Assembly (NCBI RefSeq): GCF_004368785.1
Contig: NZ_SODM01000001.1
Span: 1,178,001-1,242,000 of the forward strand
Source of the DNA: Flavobacterium sp. 270
GTDB taxonomy: Bacteria; Bacteroidota; Bacteroidia; Flavobacteriales; Flavobacteriaceae
Length of the DNA: 64,000 bases
Direction: 5' to 3'
Position numbers and translations under genes: made by a program. Positions 50,381 through 59,800 of the stretch are shown here, one piece after another. Positions within the stretch are counted from its first letter, which is position 1. Each line of letters starts with the position of its first letter. The notes under the pieces were generated by a model that worked only from the letters and a program-made list of their open reading frames with translations, ran no database searches and was not told where the DNA came from.

Positions 50381-53137
50381 TTAAAATTTTATTGTTAAAG
50401 AAGAACCAAAACTTCTCATCATTGGTGAATTGAAATAATCTAATCCCTTTGTTTCTATAGAATTAAACATTGTATTATTGGTAAAAGAAGTTTTACTTTT
50501 AGATACAACAAAAGCATTATTCACAAAAAAGGAAATATTGATATCAAAACTACTGCTGTAAGGCAATTTATAACTTAGATTTATGGAGCTCAATCTAATA
50601 TAAGTAGCGTCTTCAATCGCGTCTTCTGCTACACCTTCAACTCCATATCTTGTCCATCGATTTTGCTCTAGCGGAAGATTTGGGTCGTAAAACGATACTG
50701 CTTTTGTATTTTTCAGACCAGATTGTGTAACTCCGTCAAAAACATAATTTGTAATATTTCTTTGGTTTCCGGTCAGTTCAGATTTTCCGTAATAGTTTAA
50801 AGTCTGTTGTGTTCCATTCCAAATTTTACCACCCTGACTCCAATCAAAAGAAAAATTAAGTGTAATTCTTTTGTACTTGAGTGTATTAAAAAAACCAATT
50901 ACAAAATCTGGATTTGAATTTCCTAAAATTTTGGGTTGTGAATCTTTTATTGGAAAACCATCTTCGCCGATTATTACATTTTGATTATTATCTCTTAAAT
51001 AACCACTGCCAACAAGAACTCCCAGCGGCTGTCCAACAATATAATTTTTGTTAACATCTACAAAACCTGCAAATGGAATTTTAGTTTGGTCACTATTAAG
51101 GCTAGTAACTTCATTTTTATAATAAGTAAAATTAAAGTTAAAGCTATAACTCAAATTTCTTCCATAAATATTTGTTCTTTCAATTTCAACTTCAATTCCG
51201 TTTTGTTTGTAATTTACCTCTGGCGACCAATTAACCATATCCTGATTAAAAATAGGAACATATAAATTTTCTATTCTTTTGTTATAAAAATTCAGATTTA
51301 GATTCCATTTATAATTTAGATTATAATACAACCCAAAATTTGTAAATTTTTCTTTGGTGGGAATCGCATTTTTTGGCGTTATTAATTCTAAATTATTTTG
51401 AAGTTGGTGAAATTGATTTACCTGATATTGCAAAGAATTAAAATTCAAATTATTATTTTGCAATGAAGGCTCAGTTTTAATATCAGAATAATTAATACTA
51501 AACCAGATTGGTATATCAAAAAAGTTTCTCATTTCTGCCGAAGCAAGAAAATTAGTCATCAAATCATTTTTAACCGTTGAAGAATAATTAAAACTGGAAT
51601 TCGCTTTCAAAGTAATTTCACCATAATAATCAAAGATGTCTTTAATAAGATAAGAACCATTTACATTATAAAAAACTTCGATTCTTTCCTGAGAAACATC
51701 AAGCTTATTTTGTGATAAACTATTGTTTGGAAAATCGGCCGGCGTGATAAATCCGTTAAAATAATTTCTTTCTAATTGTCGTTGCTGATACTTAAAATCT
51801 ATTTTTGATTCTATAAATTGGCCATTAAAAAAGTTGTACGTGAAAGTTTCTGAAGCAGTAAGGTTTTTAAATTGCTCTATTCTTTTATCAAAATTAGGAG
51901 CATTATTTCCTGCAAAATAAAACCCTTGTCCATTAGTATTTGAAATTTTCGAAGACTGAAAACTTGCATTAACTACATTAGAAATAGACTCTTTTGAATA
52001 TTTATGATTGAAATTAAAAGAAAATGTTTTGCTTTTATTCGTATCTAAATTATTTTCTATCAAATAATAAGGATTGTTTTCTAAACCAGAATAGCTTCGC
52101 TGTAAACCATTTGATAATGTAGATGCAGTTTTATTATCAAAATGAATTGGAGTGACTGCATTGGCAAAAATGATTTTATTTACTCCAAAATTTGCGTTAG
52201 AAAAGTTATTTTCAAAATCATTATAAGATAGAACAGTTTCAATTTTACTATGTTCTGAAACATTTCTAAAATATTTTAGAGAGCTTGTAATTTCATTGTT
52301 TCGTGCTGTTGGTATTGAAATAGTTCCTGCTTTATAAATAAAATTAACTTTCAGGAAATTACCTTTTGGGCTTTCAATTTGAGATGAAAAAGAGTATTTA
52401 TTACTAATTGAATTTCGATAAAAATTATTTGGGTCATAAAGCTGCAGAGAATTTCCGTTTCCTGCTGTTTTATTTATTATATCACCCTGAGGATAATATT
52501 CTGATGGATTTCCTGAATATGATAAGGTATTGACATTTGGTCCCCAGCTAAAAATTTCATTACTATCAGGAGATTGATAAACTGTTTGACCGTTAAAGCT
52601 TCTTCCTTGTGCATATGTTGTCTGATATTTTGGAAGTCTGATTGGACTTGAATAAACAAACTCCTGATTCAATTCAAAAGATAATTTATTGTACTCAAAC
52701 CCTTTTTTCAAACTATAAAAACCATTTTCATTTCTAGTAATTTTAAGTATATTTTTATCGCCCAAACCATCTTCAAGATTAAATTCAAATCTTCCTGAAG
52801 GGGCCGCAATTTTCACAGAATCACTTGGTTTCTTTAATTTCTCTGTATAATCACTACTTGTAATTGGATTAACGGATTCTCCGTTTTTTTGAAGAGCAAG
52901 ATTCGTAATTCTAATCAATTTTGTTTTCATTCCAATATAAGAAATCGATAAGACATCACCAACTTTAACTTCTATTGCATAATTTCCATAAAAATCTGTA
53001 CTGACACAATTATGTGTATTTACCACACAGACAGTAACCCCCGGAAGCGCCATGCCATTGTCACTAATATTACCTTTATAAATTGTTTGAGAAAAACCAA
53101 TAGTTGATATAAAAAGAAAGAGTAATAGTTTTTTCAT
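50381..53137 (-). CDS. SusC-like outer-membrane beta barrel lacking a plug domain
   Basis: A 918-residue exported protein with signal peptide (1-16, ending GFSQ) and a carboxypeptidase regulatory domain at about 18-80 (GMALPGVTVCVVNT through ISYIGMKTKLI). Normal SusC proteins continue with a TonB box and a plug of about 120 residues. Here residues about 80-150 are a Ser/Pro/Lys-rich linker (SSDYTEKLKKPSDSVKIAAP) that runs directly into barrel strands such as GFYSLKKGFEYNKLSFEL. The rest is a SusC-type barrel with the usual AQGRSFNGQTVY segment and a C-terminal Phe (SSLTIKF). The missing plug is supplied, in domain terms, by the next gene 4 bp downstream. No SusD gene is adjacent. Confidence 0.88.
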   Translation of the reverse strand: MKKLLLFLFISTIGFSQTIYKGNISDNGMALPGVTVCVVNTHNCVSTDFYGNYAIEVKVGDVLSISYIGMKTKLIRITNLALQKNGESVNPITSSDYTEKLKKPSDSVKIAAPSGRFEFNLEDGLGDKNILKITRNENGFYSLKKGFEYNKLSFELNQEFVYSSPIRLPKYQTTYAQGRSFNGQTVYQSPDSNEIFSWGPNVNTLSYSGNPSEYYPQGDIINKTAGNGNSLQLYDPNNFYRNSISNKYSFSSQIESPKGNFLKVNFIYKAGTISIPTARNNEITSSLKYFRNVSEHSKIETVLSYNDFENNFSNANFGVNKIIFANAVTPIHFDNKTASTLSNGLQRSYSGLENNPYYLIENNLDTNKSKTFSFNFNHKYSKESISNVVNASFQSSKISNTNGQGFYFAGNNAPNFDKRIEQFKNLTASETFTYNFFNGQFIESKIDFKYQQRQLERNYFNGFITPADFPNNSLSQNKLDVSQERIEVFYNVNGSYLIKDIFDYYGEITLKANSSFNYSSTVKNDLMTNFLASAEMRNFFDIPIWFSINYSDIKTEPSLQNNNLNFNSLQYQVNQFHQLQNNLELITPKNAIPTKEKFTNFGLYYNLNYKWNLNLNFYNKRIENLYVPIFNQDMVNWSPEVNYKQNGIEVEIERTNIYGRNLSYSFNFNFTYYKNEVTSLNSDQTKIPFAGFVDVNKNYIVGQPLGVLVGSGYLRDNNQNVIIGEDGFPIKDSQPKILGNSNPDFVIGFFNTLKYKRITLNFSFDWSQGGKIWNGTQQTLNYYGKSELTGNQRNITNYVFDGVTQSGLKNTKAVSFYDPNLPLEQNRWTRYGVEGVAEDAIEDATYIRLSSINLSYKLPYSSSFDINISFFVNNAFVVSKSKTSFTNNTMFNSIETKGLDYFNSPMMRSFGSSLTIKF

Positions 53138-53285
53138 AAATGGTACTTTTATCTATAGAGTATAGTTTTTGGCAAAAAGTTGGGAAGATCTAAAAAATAT
53201 TAGGATTAATACTAATTTTTATTCTATTATATTTTTTTTAATTTCACACTGTAACAAAAATGATTTTATAACTACTAATACCTAT

Positions 53286-53780
53286 ATGAGCGAAAGTCTA
53301 GAACAGTCATTTGTTGCGCAATTGCAGGAAAATCAGAATATAATCCACAAGATTTGTAGATTATATACTGCTGGAGAAGACGCTCATAAAGACTTATTTC
53401 AGGAAATTACTATTCAATTATGGAAGGCTTATCCAAAATTTAGAGGTGATAGTAAATTTTCGACCTGGACGTATCGTGTTGCGTTAAATACCGCCATAAC
53501 CTTATACCGTAAAACCAAAAGAACCATATCTACCGTAGATTATGAAACGCATCAGCATTTTGTAAAGGATGTGGATTATAATTATGAAGAAGAAGAACAA
53601 ATTAAATTGATGTATAAAGCTGTTTATCAATTAAATGATATCGAAAAAGCATTGGTTTTTATGTATCTGGAAGACAAAGATTATCAAGAAATAGCTATAA
53701 CCTTAGGGATAAGCGAAGTGAATGCTCGTGTGAAAATGAACAGAATTAAAGGGAAACTTAAAAAAATATTAAATCCTTAA
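53286..53780 (+). CDS. ECF-type RNA polymerase sigma factor
   Basis: A 164-residue sigma-70 family factor from ATG 53286 (MSESLEQSFVAQLQENQ). The frame is open upstream to 53169, but that extension looks non-coding (hydrophobic, Asn/Ile rich). Region 2 includes DLFQEITIQLWKAYPKF and FSTWTYRVALNTAI; region 4 includes KDYQEIAITLGISEVNARVKMNR. It overlaps none of its neighbours and is divergent from the plugless barrel gene, with about 150 bp between. The 210-residue membrane protein follows 8 bp later and is a candidate partner or anti-sigma factor. Confidence 0.92.
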   Translation: MSESLEQSFVAQLQENQNIIHKICRLYTAGEDAHKDLFQEITIQLWKAYPKFRGDSKFSTWTYRVALNTAITLYRKTKRTISTVDYETHQHFVKDVDYNYEEEEQIKLMYKAVYQLNDIEKALVFMYLEDKDYQEIAITLGISEVNARVKMNRIKGKLKKILNP

Positions 53781-53788
53781 AGATTATT

Positions 53789-54421
53789 ATGAAAGAACTG
53801 GATTTACTAAAAAAAGACTGGCAAAAGAACTCGAATTCTTTTGAACAAATTTCGGAGAAGGAAATTTATAAAATGATTCATAAAAAATCGTCTTCAATCG
53901 TGAAGTGGATTTTGATTATAAGCATTTTAGAAGTTTCTTTTTGGACGTTATCAAATTACTTTTCTAACATTGATGATTCTTTACAAAAAATGAATCATCC
54001 TGAAATTATATTGTACATGCAGATTTTAATGTACTTTAATTATGCCGTTGTATTTGTCTTTATTTATTTTTTCTATAAAAATTACAAAACCATCTCTACA
54101 ACAGTTTCGACTAAATTATTAATGGGCAGTATTCTGAAAACCAGAAAAACGGTTCAATATTATGTTTGGTACAATTTAGGAATGATTGTCGTTTCTTGTA
54201 TATTGAGTTTCTTTGTTGGATATGTCTATAATCCGGAAATGGCAGTAGTCCGCGAAAAACTGGCTATAAATGGTTTTGCAATGTTAGTTTCTGTCGGCTT
54301 GCTTGTAGTGCTTACTTTGTTTATTTTGGGAATCTTTTGGGGAATTTACAGATTGCTTTACGGAACGCTTTTACGTCGTTTGTATGCAAATTATAAGGAG
54401 TTGAAGAAAATTGATTTTTAG
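53789..54421 (+). CDS. Membrane protein, probable partner of the sigma factor
   Basis: A 210-residue protein. An N-terminal cytoplasmic helix (MKELDLLKKDWQKNSNSFEQ, about 1-45) is followed by four transmembrane segments (about 48-67, 85-105, 125-147 and 162-190) and a basic C-terminus. The short cytoplasmic N-terminus plus membrane anchor and the 8-bp spacing from an ECF sigma gene suggest an anti-sigma or sensor role. It has no zinc-binding ASD motif, so this is inference from position. Confidence 0.78.
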   Translation: MKELDLLKKDWQKNSNSFEQISEKEIYKMIHKKSSSIVKWILIISILEVSFWTLSNYFSNIDDSLQKMNHPEIILYMQILMYFNYAVVFVFIYFFYKNYKTISTTVSTKLLMGSILKTRKTVQYYVWYNLGMIVVSCILSFFVGYVYNPEMAVVREKLAINGFAMLVSVGLLVVLTLFILGIFWGIYRLLYGTLLRRLYANYKELKKIDF

Positions 54422-54692
54422 GAAAGGTTCAGAGGTACTTAGGTTCAAAGAGGCAAAGTTTTTTTTTAAGGTGCTAAGGTTCTGAGAAATTTAGCCGCTA
54501 AGACTCAAAGGCACAAAGGTTTTTGGTCTAATATTTTAAAATTGGTAATTATTAAAAACAAATAAAAGCCATTCAAATTTTGGTTTTAAATTGAAGAAAA
54601 TATGGAGAACAATTATCCGCAATCCAAAACTTGAAACCTGAAACTTGAAACCCAAAACAATTCAAAAATCTAAAATCAGAAATCTAAAATTC
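54421..54692. other. Intergenic region of degenerate repeats
   Basis: 272 bp composed of words such as AAGGTGCTAAGGTTCTGAG, CTAAGACTCAAAGGCACAAAGG and CTTGAAACCTGAAACTTGAAA. The same words occur at 403-435, 1900-1980 and 30400-30480. No gene or clean hairpin seen. Confidence 0.55.
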
Positions 54693-55502
54693 CTAATAAT
54701 CCCATCTTCTCATTTGGTTGAGTTCTTCTTGTACTTTTAGTTCTTCGGCTGGAATAACTTTTAAGAATGATGGATGCTGCTCTATTGCGTATTCTACTTT
54801 TTCTACGATTTCTTCGATTGTATCGTTTTCATAATCAATATCAAGAGGTTCTTTGATGATGAAAGATTGTAGAATTCCTTTCTTTTTCATTCGCAATCCT
54901 TTTTTATCAAACGAACGACGAAAACCGTCAATAACAATCGGGATTACGATTGGTTTATGCTGTTTTATAATATGCGCAGTTCCTTTACGAACGGGTTTAA
55001 ACGATTTTGTAGTTCCTTGCGGAAATGTAATTACCCAACCGTCTTCTAGTGCAATTTTAATATTTTCAGTATCATTTGGGTTTACATCGCGTTTTTCAGT
55101 AACATCTACTCCTTTTGCGCGCCAGGTTCTTTCTACTGTAATTGCACCAACATAAGCTAGTATTCTTGGCAATAAACCTGCCTGCATAGTTTCTTTTGCC
55201 GCAACATAATACAGATTCATTTTGGGCTGCCACAAATAACCAATGTTCTTAATATTATCTTCACGTCCAGATAAACTTGCGTTAAAGACATGAAACATCG
55301 CTACAACATCGGCAAAATAAGTTTGGTGATTGGATATAAACAAAACATTGGTATCCGGAAGCGTTTTAATAATTTCAGATCCTTCAATCTGTAAATCATT
55401 AAAGCCTCTATATCTTCGGTGGGTCATGGCGCCCAGAATTCGGATTAGCCATTTCTTGATGAATAATATATGTCCAAAAGGATTTCGTTTAAACAATCCC
55501 AT
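54693..55502 (-). CDS. 1-acyl-sn-glycerol-3-phosphate acyltransferase (PlsC family)
   Basis: A 269-residue PlsC-superfamily acyltransferase that probably makes phosphatidic acid from lysophosphatidate and acyl donor at the inner membrane. Motif I reads SNHQTYFAD: five residues lie between His and Asp where the classical motif has four. The substrate motif appears as FPQGTT (in place of FPEGTR), followed by PIVIPIVIDGF. No transmembrane helix is obvious. The variant motifs may mean a different acyl acceptor. A TATGTTTG -7 box lies at 55533-55540. Confidence 0.87.
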   Translation of the reverse strand: MGLFKRNPFGHILFIKKWLIRILGAMTHRRYRGFNDLQIEGSEIIKTLPDTNVLFISNHQTYFADVVAMFHVFNASLSGREDNIKNIGYLWQPKMNLYYVAAKETMQAGLLPRILAYVGAITVERTWRAKGVDVTEKRDVNPNDTENIKIALEDGWVITFPQGTTKSFKPVRKGTAHIIKQHKPIVIPIVIDGFRRSFDKKGLRMKKKGILQSFIIKEPLDIDYENDTIEEIVEKVEYAIEQHPSFLKVIPAEELKVQEELNQMRRWDY

Positions 55503-55532
55503 AGCAGTTTATCTTATTTTTTTGTTAGGTCG

Positions 55533-55540
55533 CAAACATA
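55533..55540 (-). promoter_or_regulatory. -7 promoter element of the acyltransferase gene
   Basis: TATGTTTG on the minus strand, 30 bp upstream of the ATG; no -33 TTG at standard spacing. Confidence 0.45.
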
Positions 55541-55630
55541 CAAAATTTATTCATTTTGCCGTACTTTAAACAAATTTCGACAATAAAATCTTAATCTTAT
55601 GAATATCAAATTGTTAAATTTTAAGTTTTA

Positions 55631-56278
55631 TCAATTTTCTTTAAAAGTCGATTTTATAACTTCTCTCAACTCGCTTAAAATCATAGCGGTTGCGCCCCAA
55701 ACAATATGATTTTGAATATTAAATGCCGGAACTAAAACATTAGATCCATAAGAAGTTGACAATGTGGCTTCGATAATGATTTCATCATTCAAAAAAACCG
55801 AAAGAGGCAATTCTATAACGTCCGCAACTTCTCTTACATCCGGATAAAAAGAAAGTTCTTCTGATGAAACTCCTAAAAATGGATGAACCAAAAAATTGCT
55901 TGGCGGAATATACACTGGCGTAAATTCCTTAATTATTTTTATTTTTTCTGGCAAAACGCCTACTTCTTCATGTGTTTCGCGCAAAGCCGTTGCTGCAAAA
56001 TCTAAATCTGCTGTTTCGTACTTTCCGCCCGGAAAAGCGATTTGCGAAGAATGAACTCCATTATATGCATTCCTTACAATTAAAACTAAATGTGTTTTAC
56101 CGTTTTTTGGATAAAGCAACATCATTACAGCGGCAATTCTAGGCTTTTTTTCTTCTAAATTAATGTTTTTCAAGGCTTCAAGTCGTTCTAGCGGCGCCAT
56201 TTTTACGTGTGCCAATTCTCCTGGCAACGCTACGGGAATAATATTCTGAACATATTGCAAAAAATCTTGAAAATTCAT
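55631..56278 (-). CDS. NUDIX hydrolase, CoA pyrophosphatase-like
   Basis: A 215-residue protein from ATG 56278 (MNFQDFLQYVQ); an ATG two codons upstream is also possible. The NUDIX box begins at FPGGKYE and continues through ALRETHEEVGV (consensus GX5EX7REUXEEXGU). The preceding VHSSQIAFPGG matches the CoA-pyrophosphatase (NudL-type) signature. It probably cleaves CoA or related nucleotide diphosphates. Its first codons overlap the divergent promoter of the DUF4268 gene. Confidence 0.9.
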   Translation of the reverse strand: MNFQDFLQYVQNIIPVALPGELAHVKMAPLERLEALKNINLEEKKPRIAAVMMLLYPKNGKTHLVLIVRNAYNGVHSSQIAFPGGKYETADLDFAATALRETHEEVGVLPEKIKIIKEFTPVYIPPSNFLVHPFLGVSSEELSFYPDVREVADVIELPLSVFLNDEIIIEATLSTSYGSNVLVPAFNIQNHIVWGATAMILSELREVIKSTFKEN

Positions 56279-56296
56279 GAGCAAAGTTTATTTTTG
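56267..56296 (+). promoter_or_regulatory. Promoter of the DUF4268 gene, inside the start of the NUDIX gene
   Basis: TTG (56267-56269), 19-nt spacer, TATTTTTG (56289-56296). Full match to TTG-N17-23-TAnnTTTG. It overlaps the first codons of the divergent NUDIX gene and decides the DUF4268 start at 56370. Confidence 0.65.
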
Positions 56297-56369
56297 TACT
56301 TTCATTAAAAATATAAATATACTCCAGAAAACGCGTTTCTACAAGTTTTCTAAAATCAAAACCATAAAA

Positions 56370-56810
56370 ATGTACAGCAGAGAAGAATCACAGAAGATGA
56401 AAAGAGAATTTTGGGTAGCTTTTGCCGAAAAATATCCGCGCAAATGGGTGCTGTATGATACAAAGATTAAAGATTTCTCTTTTAAATTTTATGTTGATAA
56501 TAAGAAAGCTCAGGTTTTAATTGATATCGAACAAAGAAGTGATGAAAAACGAATTGCTTATTTTGAAAAATTAGAAGCGTTAAAAAATATTCTGGAAGAC
56601 GAGTTTATCAAAGATTTAGTTTTCGAAAAAAATTATACGCTGGAAAGCGGCAAAACCATCAGCCGAATCTGGGTAGAAAAATTAGGCGTTGGTTTTAGCA
56701 ATCGTAACAATTGGGAGGCCATTTTTGAGTTCTTTTTTGAAAATATGCACGCTTTAGAAATGTTTTATTTAGAATATGATGAATTTATAAAAGACATTGA
56801 AAACATTTAA
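56370..56810 (+). CDS. DUF4268 domain protein
   Basis: A 146-residue protein from ATG 56370 (MYSREESQKMKREFW). The frame is open to 56277, but the promoter lies there. The fold is restriction-endonuclease-like in appearance: a FKFYVDNKKAQVLIDIEQ strand pair, a DEKRIAYFEKLEALKNIL helix and a C-terminal WEAIFEFFFENMHALEMFY helix. DUF4268 proteins are sometimes linked to nuclease-type enzymes, but no clear catalytic triad can be assigned here. Function unknown. Confidence 0.82.
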   Translation: MYSREESQKMKREFWVAFAEKYPRKWVLYDTKIKDFSFKFYVDNKKAQVLIDIEQRSDEKRIAYFEKLEALKNILEDEFIKDLVFEKNYTLESGKTISRIWVEKLGVGFSNRNNWEAIFEFFFENMHALEMFYLEYDEFIKDIENI

Positions 56811-56851
56811 TAAATAAATCCTTATAACTAGATAGATTTAGTCAAAATTTT

Positions 56852-56859
56852 TATATTTG
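56852..56859 (+). promoter_or_regulatory. -7 promoter element of the TPR/MORN-repeat gene cluster
   Basis: TATATTTG, exact TAnnTTTG match, 17 bp upstream of ATG 56877. It probably drives all three genes that follow. Confidence 0.5.
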
Positions 56860-56876
56860 AAAAACCTAAATCTATA

Positions 56877-59800
56877 ATGAGAAAACTTTTACTATTGTGT
56901 TTTTTAGTTTCATTTTCAAAAAACTATTCACAAACTGATTATGCGTTTGTTTACAATAATGATTCAATAATAAAAAAAGGCATTAGTCTTCATAATGACA
57001 AAAAATACGACGAAGCTCTTAAGGAGTATCGTAAAATTAGTAAAGTAGACCCTCAATATTTAAATGCTCAATACGAAATAGCTTTAACACTTAGTTCTCA
57101 AGATAAGAAAACAGAGTTTAGAGCCTTAACAGACGATTTGTACACTAAAGGAAAAATGAAAGATTTTCCAGAATTGTATCAAATTTATGGTATCTATTTA
57201 AGCAACGAAAAAGAGTTTGATTTAGCTGAAAAAATCTTCAAAGAAGGCGAAAAATATTTACCTAATTCTTCTAATTTTCTTTACAATTACGCCATTTTGT
57301 ATGTGAGAAAAGAAGAGACTCAAAAAGCCGTAGATTTATTAGAACGTTCTATTAATAATAATCCAAATCATGCAGGATCACATTATCTTTTAGGTTCGCT
57401 TGCTTTTGAAAACGGAAAAATTACAGAAGGTACTCTAGCCATGATGACTTATCTGATATTGGCGCCAACTGGCCAATATGCCAATCAGGCTGTTTTGCAT
57501 TTAAACTCAAATTACGGTCAGGATTTCCTTCATGAAAACAAAGTTGTTTTTTCAAAATCTGGAGATAATTTTGAAGAAATAGAAACGATTTTAAGAAACC
57601 AGTTACCCTTAAAAAAAGTATACAAAGTAAAATCTACTATTGACGATAAAATTACGCGTCAGATGCAGGCTGTTGCCGAATATGCGGTTGAACACAAAAT
57701 GAGCGATGGCTTTTTTGAAACGTCTTATATTCCGTGGGTAAAAGATCTTGTTCAAAAAAATCAATTTGAAGCTTTTACTTATTTCAGTTTGCTTTCTATG
57801 GAAGATCAAATTGGTAAAGAACTTAACAAACAAAAGAAAAAAATACTCGCGTTTAATGATAATTACGTTCTAAAAGATTTTTGGAATGTATTTGGTAAAA
57901 GAAAACAAGATCTTTTTGGTAAAACCGAAGAAGTAATGATCTCGCTTAGAGACCGCAGACCTTTTATTATTGGGGTTCAGGTGAATGATAAATTTGAAGG
58001 AAAATGTAAATATTTAAATGCTGTTGGAAATCTAGCCGGTGAACTTAATTTTAAAAATGGAGAACTTGATGGCGAGCAAAAATATTATAATGATAAAGGC
58101 AATCTTACAGAGAAGAAATATTTTGCAAATGGAAAATTAACCGGCACCAGAACAACGTATTATGAGAACGGGAACGTTAATATATCTGAAAATTACAAAG
58201 ACGATCTTTTAGACGGCATCAGTACTTCTTATTATCCGAATGGCGGTAAAAACTGCGAAATAAATTTTGCAAATGACCAGCGTAACGGAACTTTGGTTTG
58301 TTTGTTTGAAAATGGAGCTAAAAAGACTGAAATAGATTTTAGCAACGGCAAACTTAGCGGTAAATACAACTTATACAATCAATTAGGCGCTATAACGGAA
58401 AGCTACACTTGCAAAGACGACAAAATTGACGGAAACTATTTTGAATATTTTGACGGTAAACTTGTAAAAGCCGAAGCGGTGTATAAAGATGGCATAATCG
58501 ATGGTTCTTTTAAGAACTACTATGTCAACAAAACTTTAGAAAAAGAAAACCTTTATACCGCAGGAAAAATCAATAAATCAACAGAATTTAATGCAAATGG
58601 TAAAAAGTTATACGAAACGATTTTTACTGACAAAGGAGAACTTGATACCTACAGCTATTTTAATGCTGACGGAGTTAAATATTTTGAAGAAAAATACAAA
58701 TCGGGAGATTTAAAATCTGGACTTCAATACACTGCAAATTCTGAAAAACCAACAGAATTAAACTTAACCAAGAAAAATTTTGAGCTAAAAAACCTAGACG
58801 GAATTTTGAGAATTAAGGGTACTTTTGAAAAAGGCAAGAAAAACGGAGAATGGAAATATTTTTATAATAATGGTGTAGAAAGACTTAATGAGTTTTATCT
58901 GCAGGGAAAAGTAAATGGAATTATAAAAAATTACAACTCTAATGGTAATGTTGCCAGCATTTCTAATTATGTAAACGACACTATTCATGGTGTTTATGAG
59001 GTTTACAGCAGAAACTTAATCAACCAGGTTTATAACTACGATAAAGGACAGCAAAACGGGCCTTTTAAAACTTTCTACTCAAATGGCGCTGTAAGTACAG
59101 AAGGGTTTCTTAGTAAAGGATCTGTAGAGGATGATAAATTCACCTATTTTCAGAATGGAAATATTTCTATTATCGATCACTATATTGATGGTTATCTGGC
59201 GTATAGAAAAACATTTTCGCCTAAAGGAAAATTAGAAAACGAAATTGATTTTAAAAACAAAACCGGAAAATTTACTTACTCTTATAATGATGGTGTTTAC
59301 AACAAAACCTATGATCTTAAAAATGGTGTTTTAGATGGTAAATTCATCATAAAAGACAAGTTTAAAACCAGCATGACCGATGCCGAATATTTAAACGGCG
59401 TACTTCATAATGTGCAAAAAGAATACAGCCCGCTGGGAACTGTTCTTACTGAAAAAAATTACTACTGTGGTAAATTAAACGGAATTAGTAAACACTATGA
59501 TTATAATGGAAATCTACGATTTACAGAAGAACATGTTTTTGATGTTGAAAATGGAAAAACCATTCGTTATTACCACAACAAATTAAAAATGTCCGAATAC
59601 AATCAGGAAAATGATTCTAATGAAGGCGAAACTGTTTATTACAATCAAAAAGAAGAACCGATATTAAAAGTAGGACACAAAGGAAATCAGGCTGTTTATT
59701 ATATTAGAAAAAGCAAAACTGGCGAATTGAATGATAAAGTTGTAATTGAAAATCAGACGGCACAAATTACCTCTTTGTATCCGAATGGAAAAATTGCGAT

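Noticed and set aside
53169..53285. N-terminal extension of the second sigma factor
   Set aside because: Sequence is AT-rich and hydrophobic, unlike ECF N-termini; ATG 53286 gives a normal sigma start.
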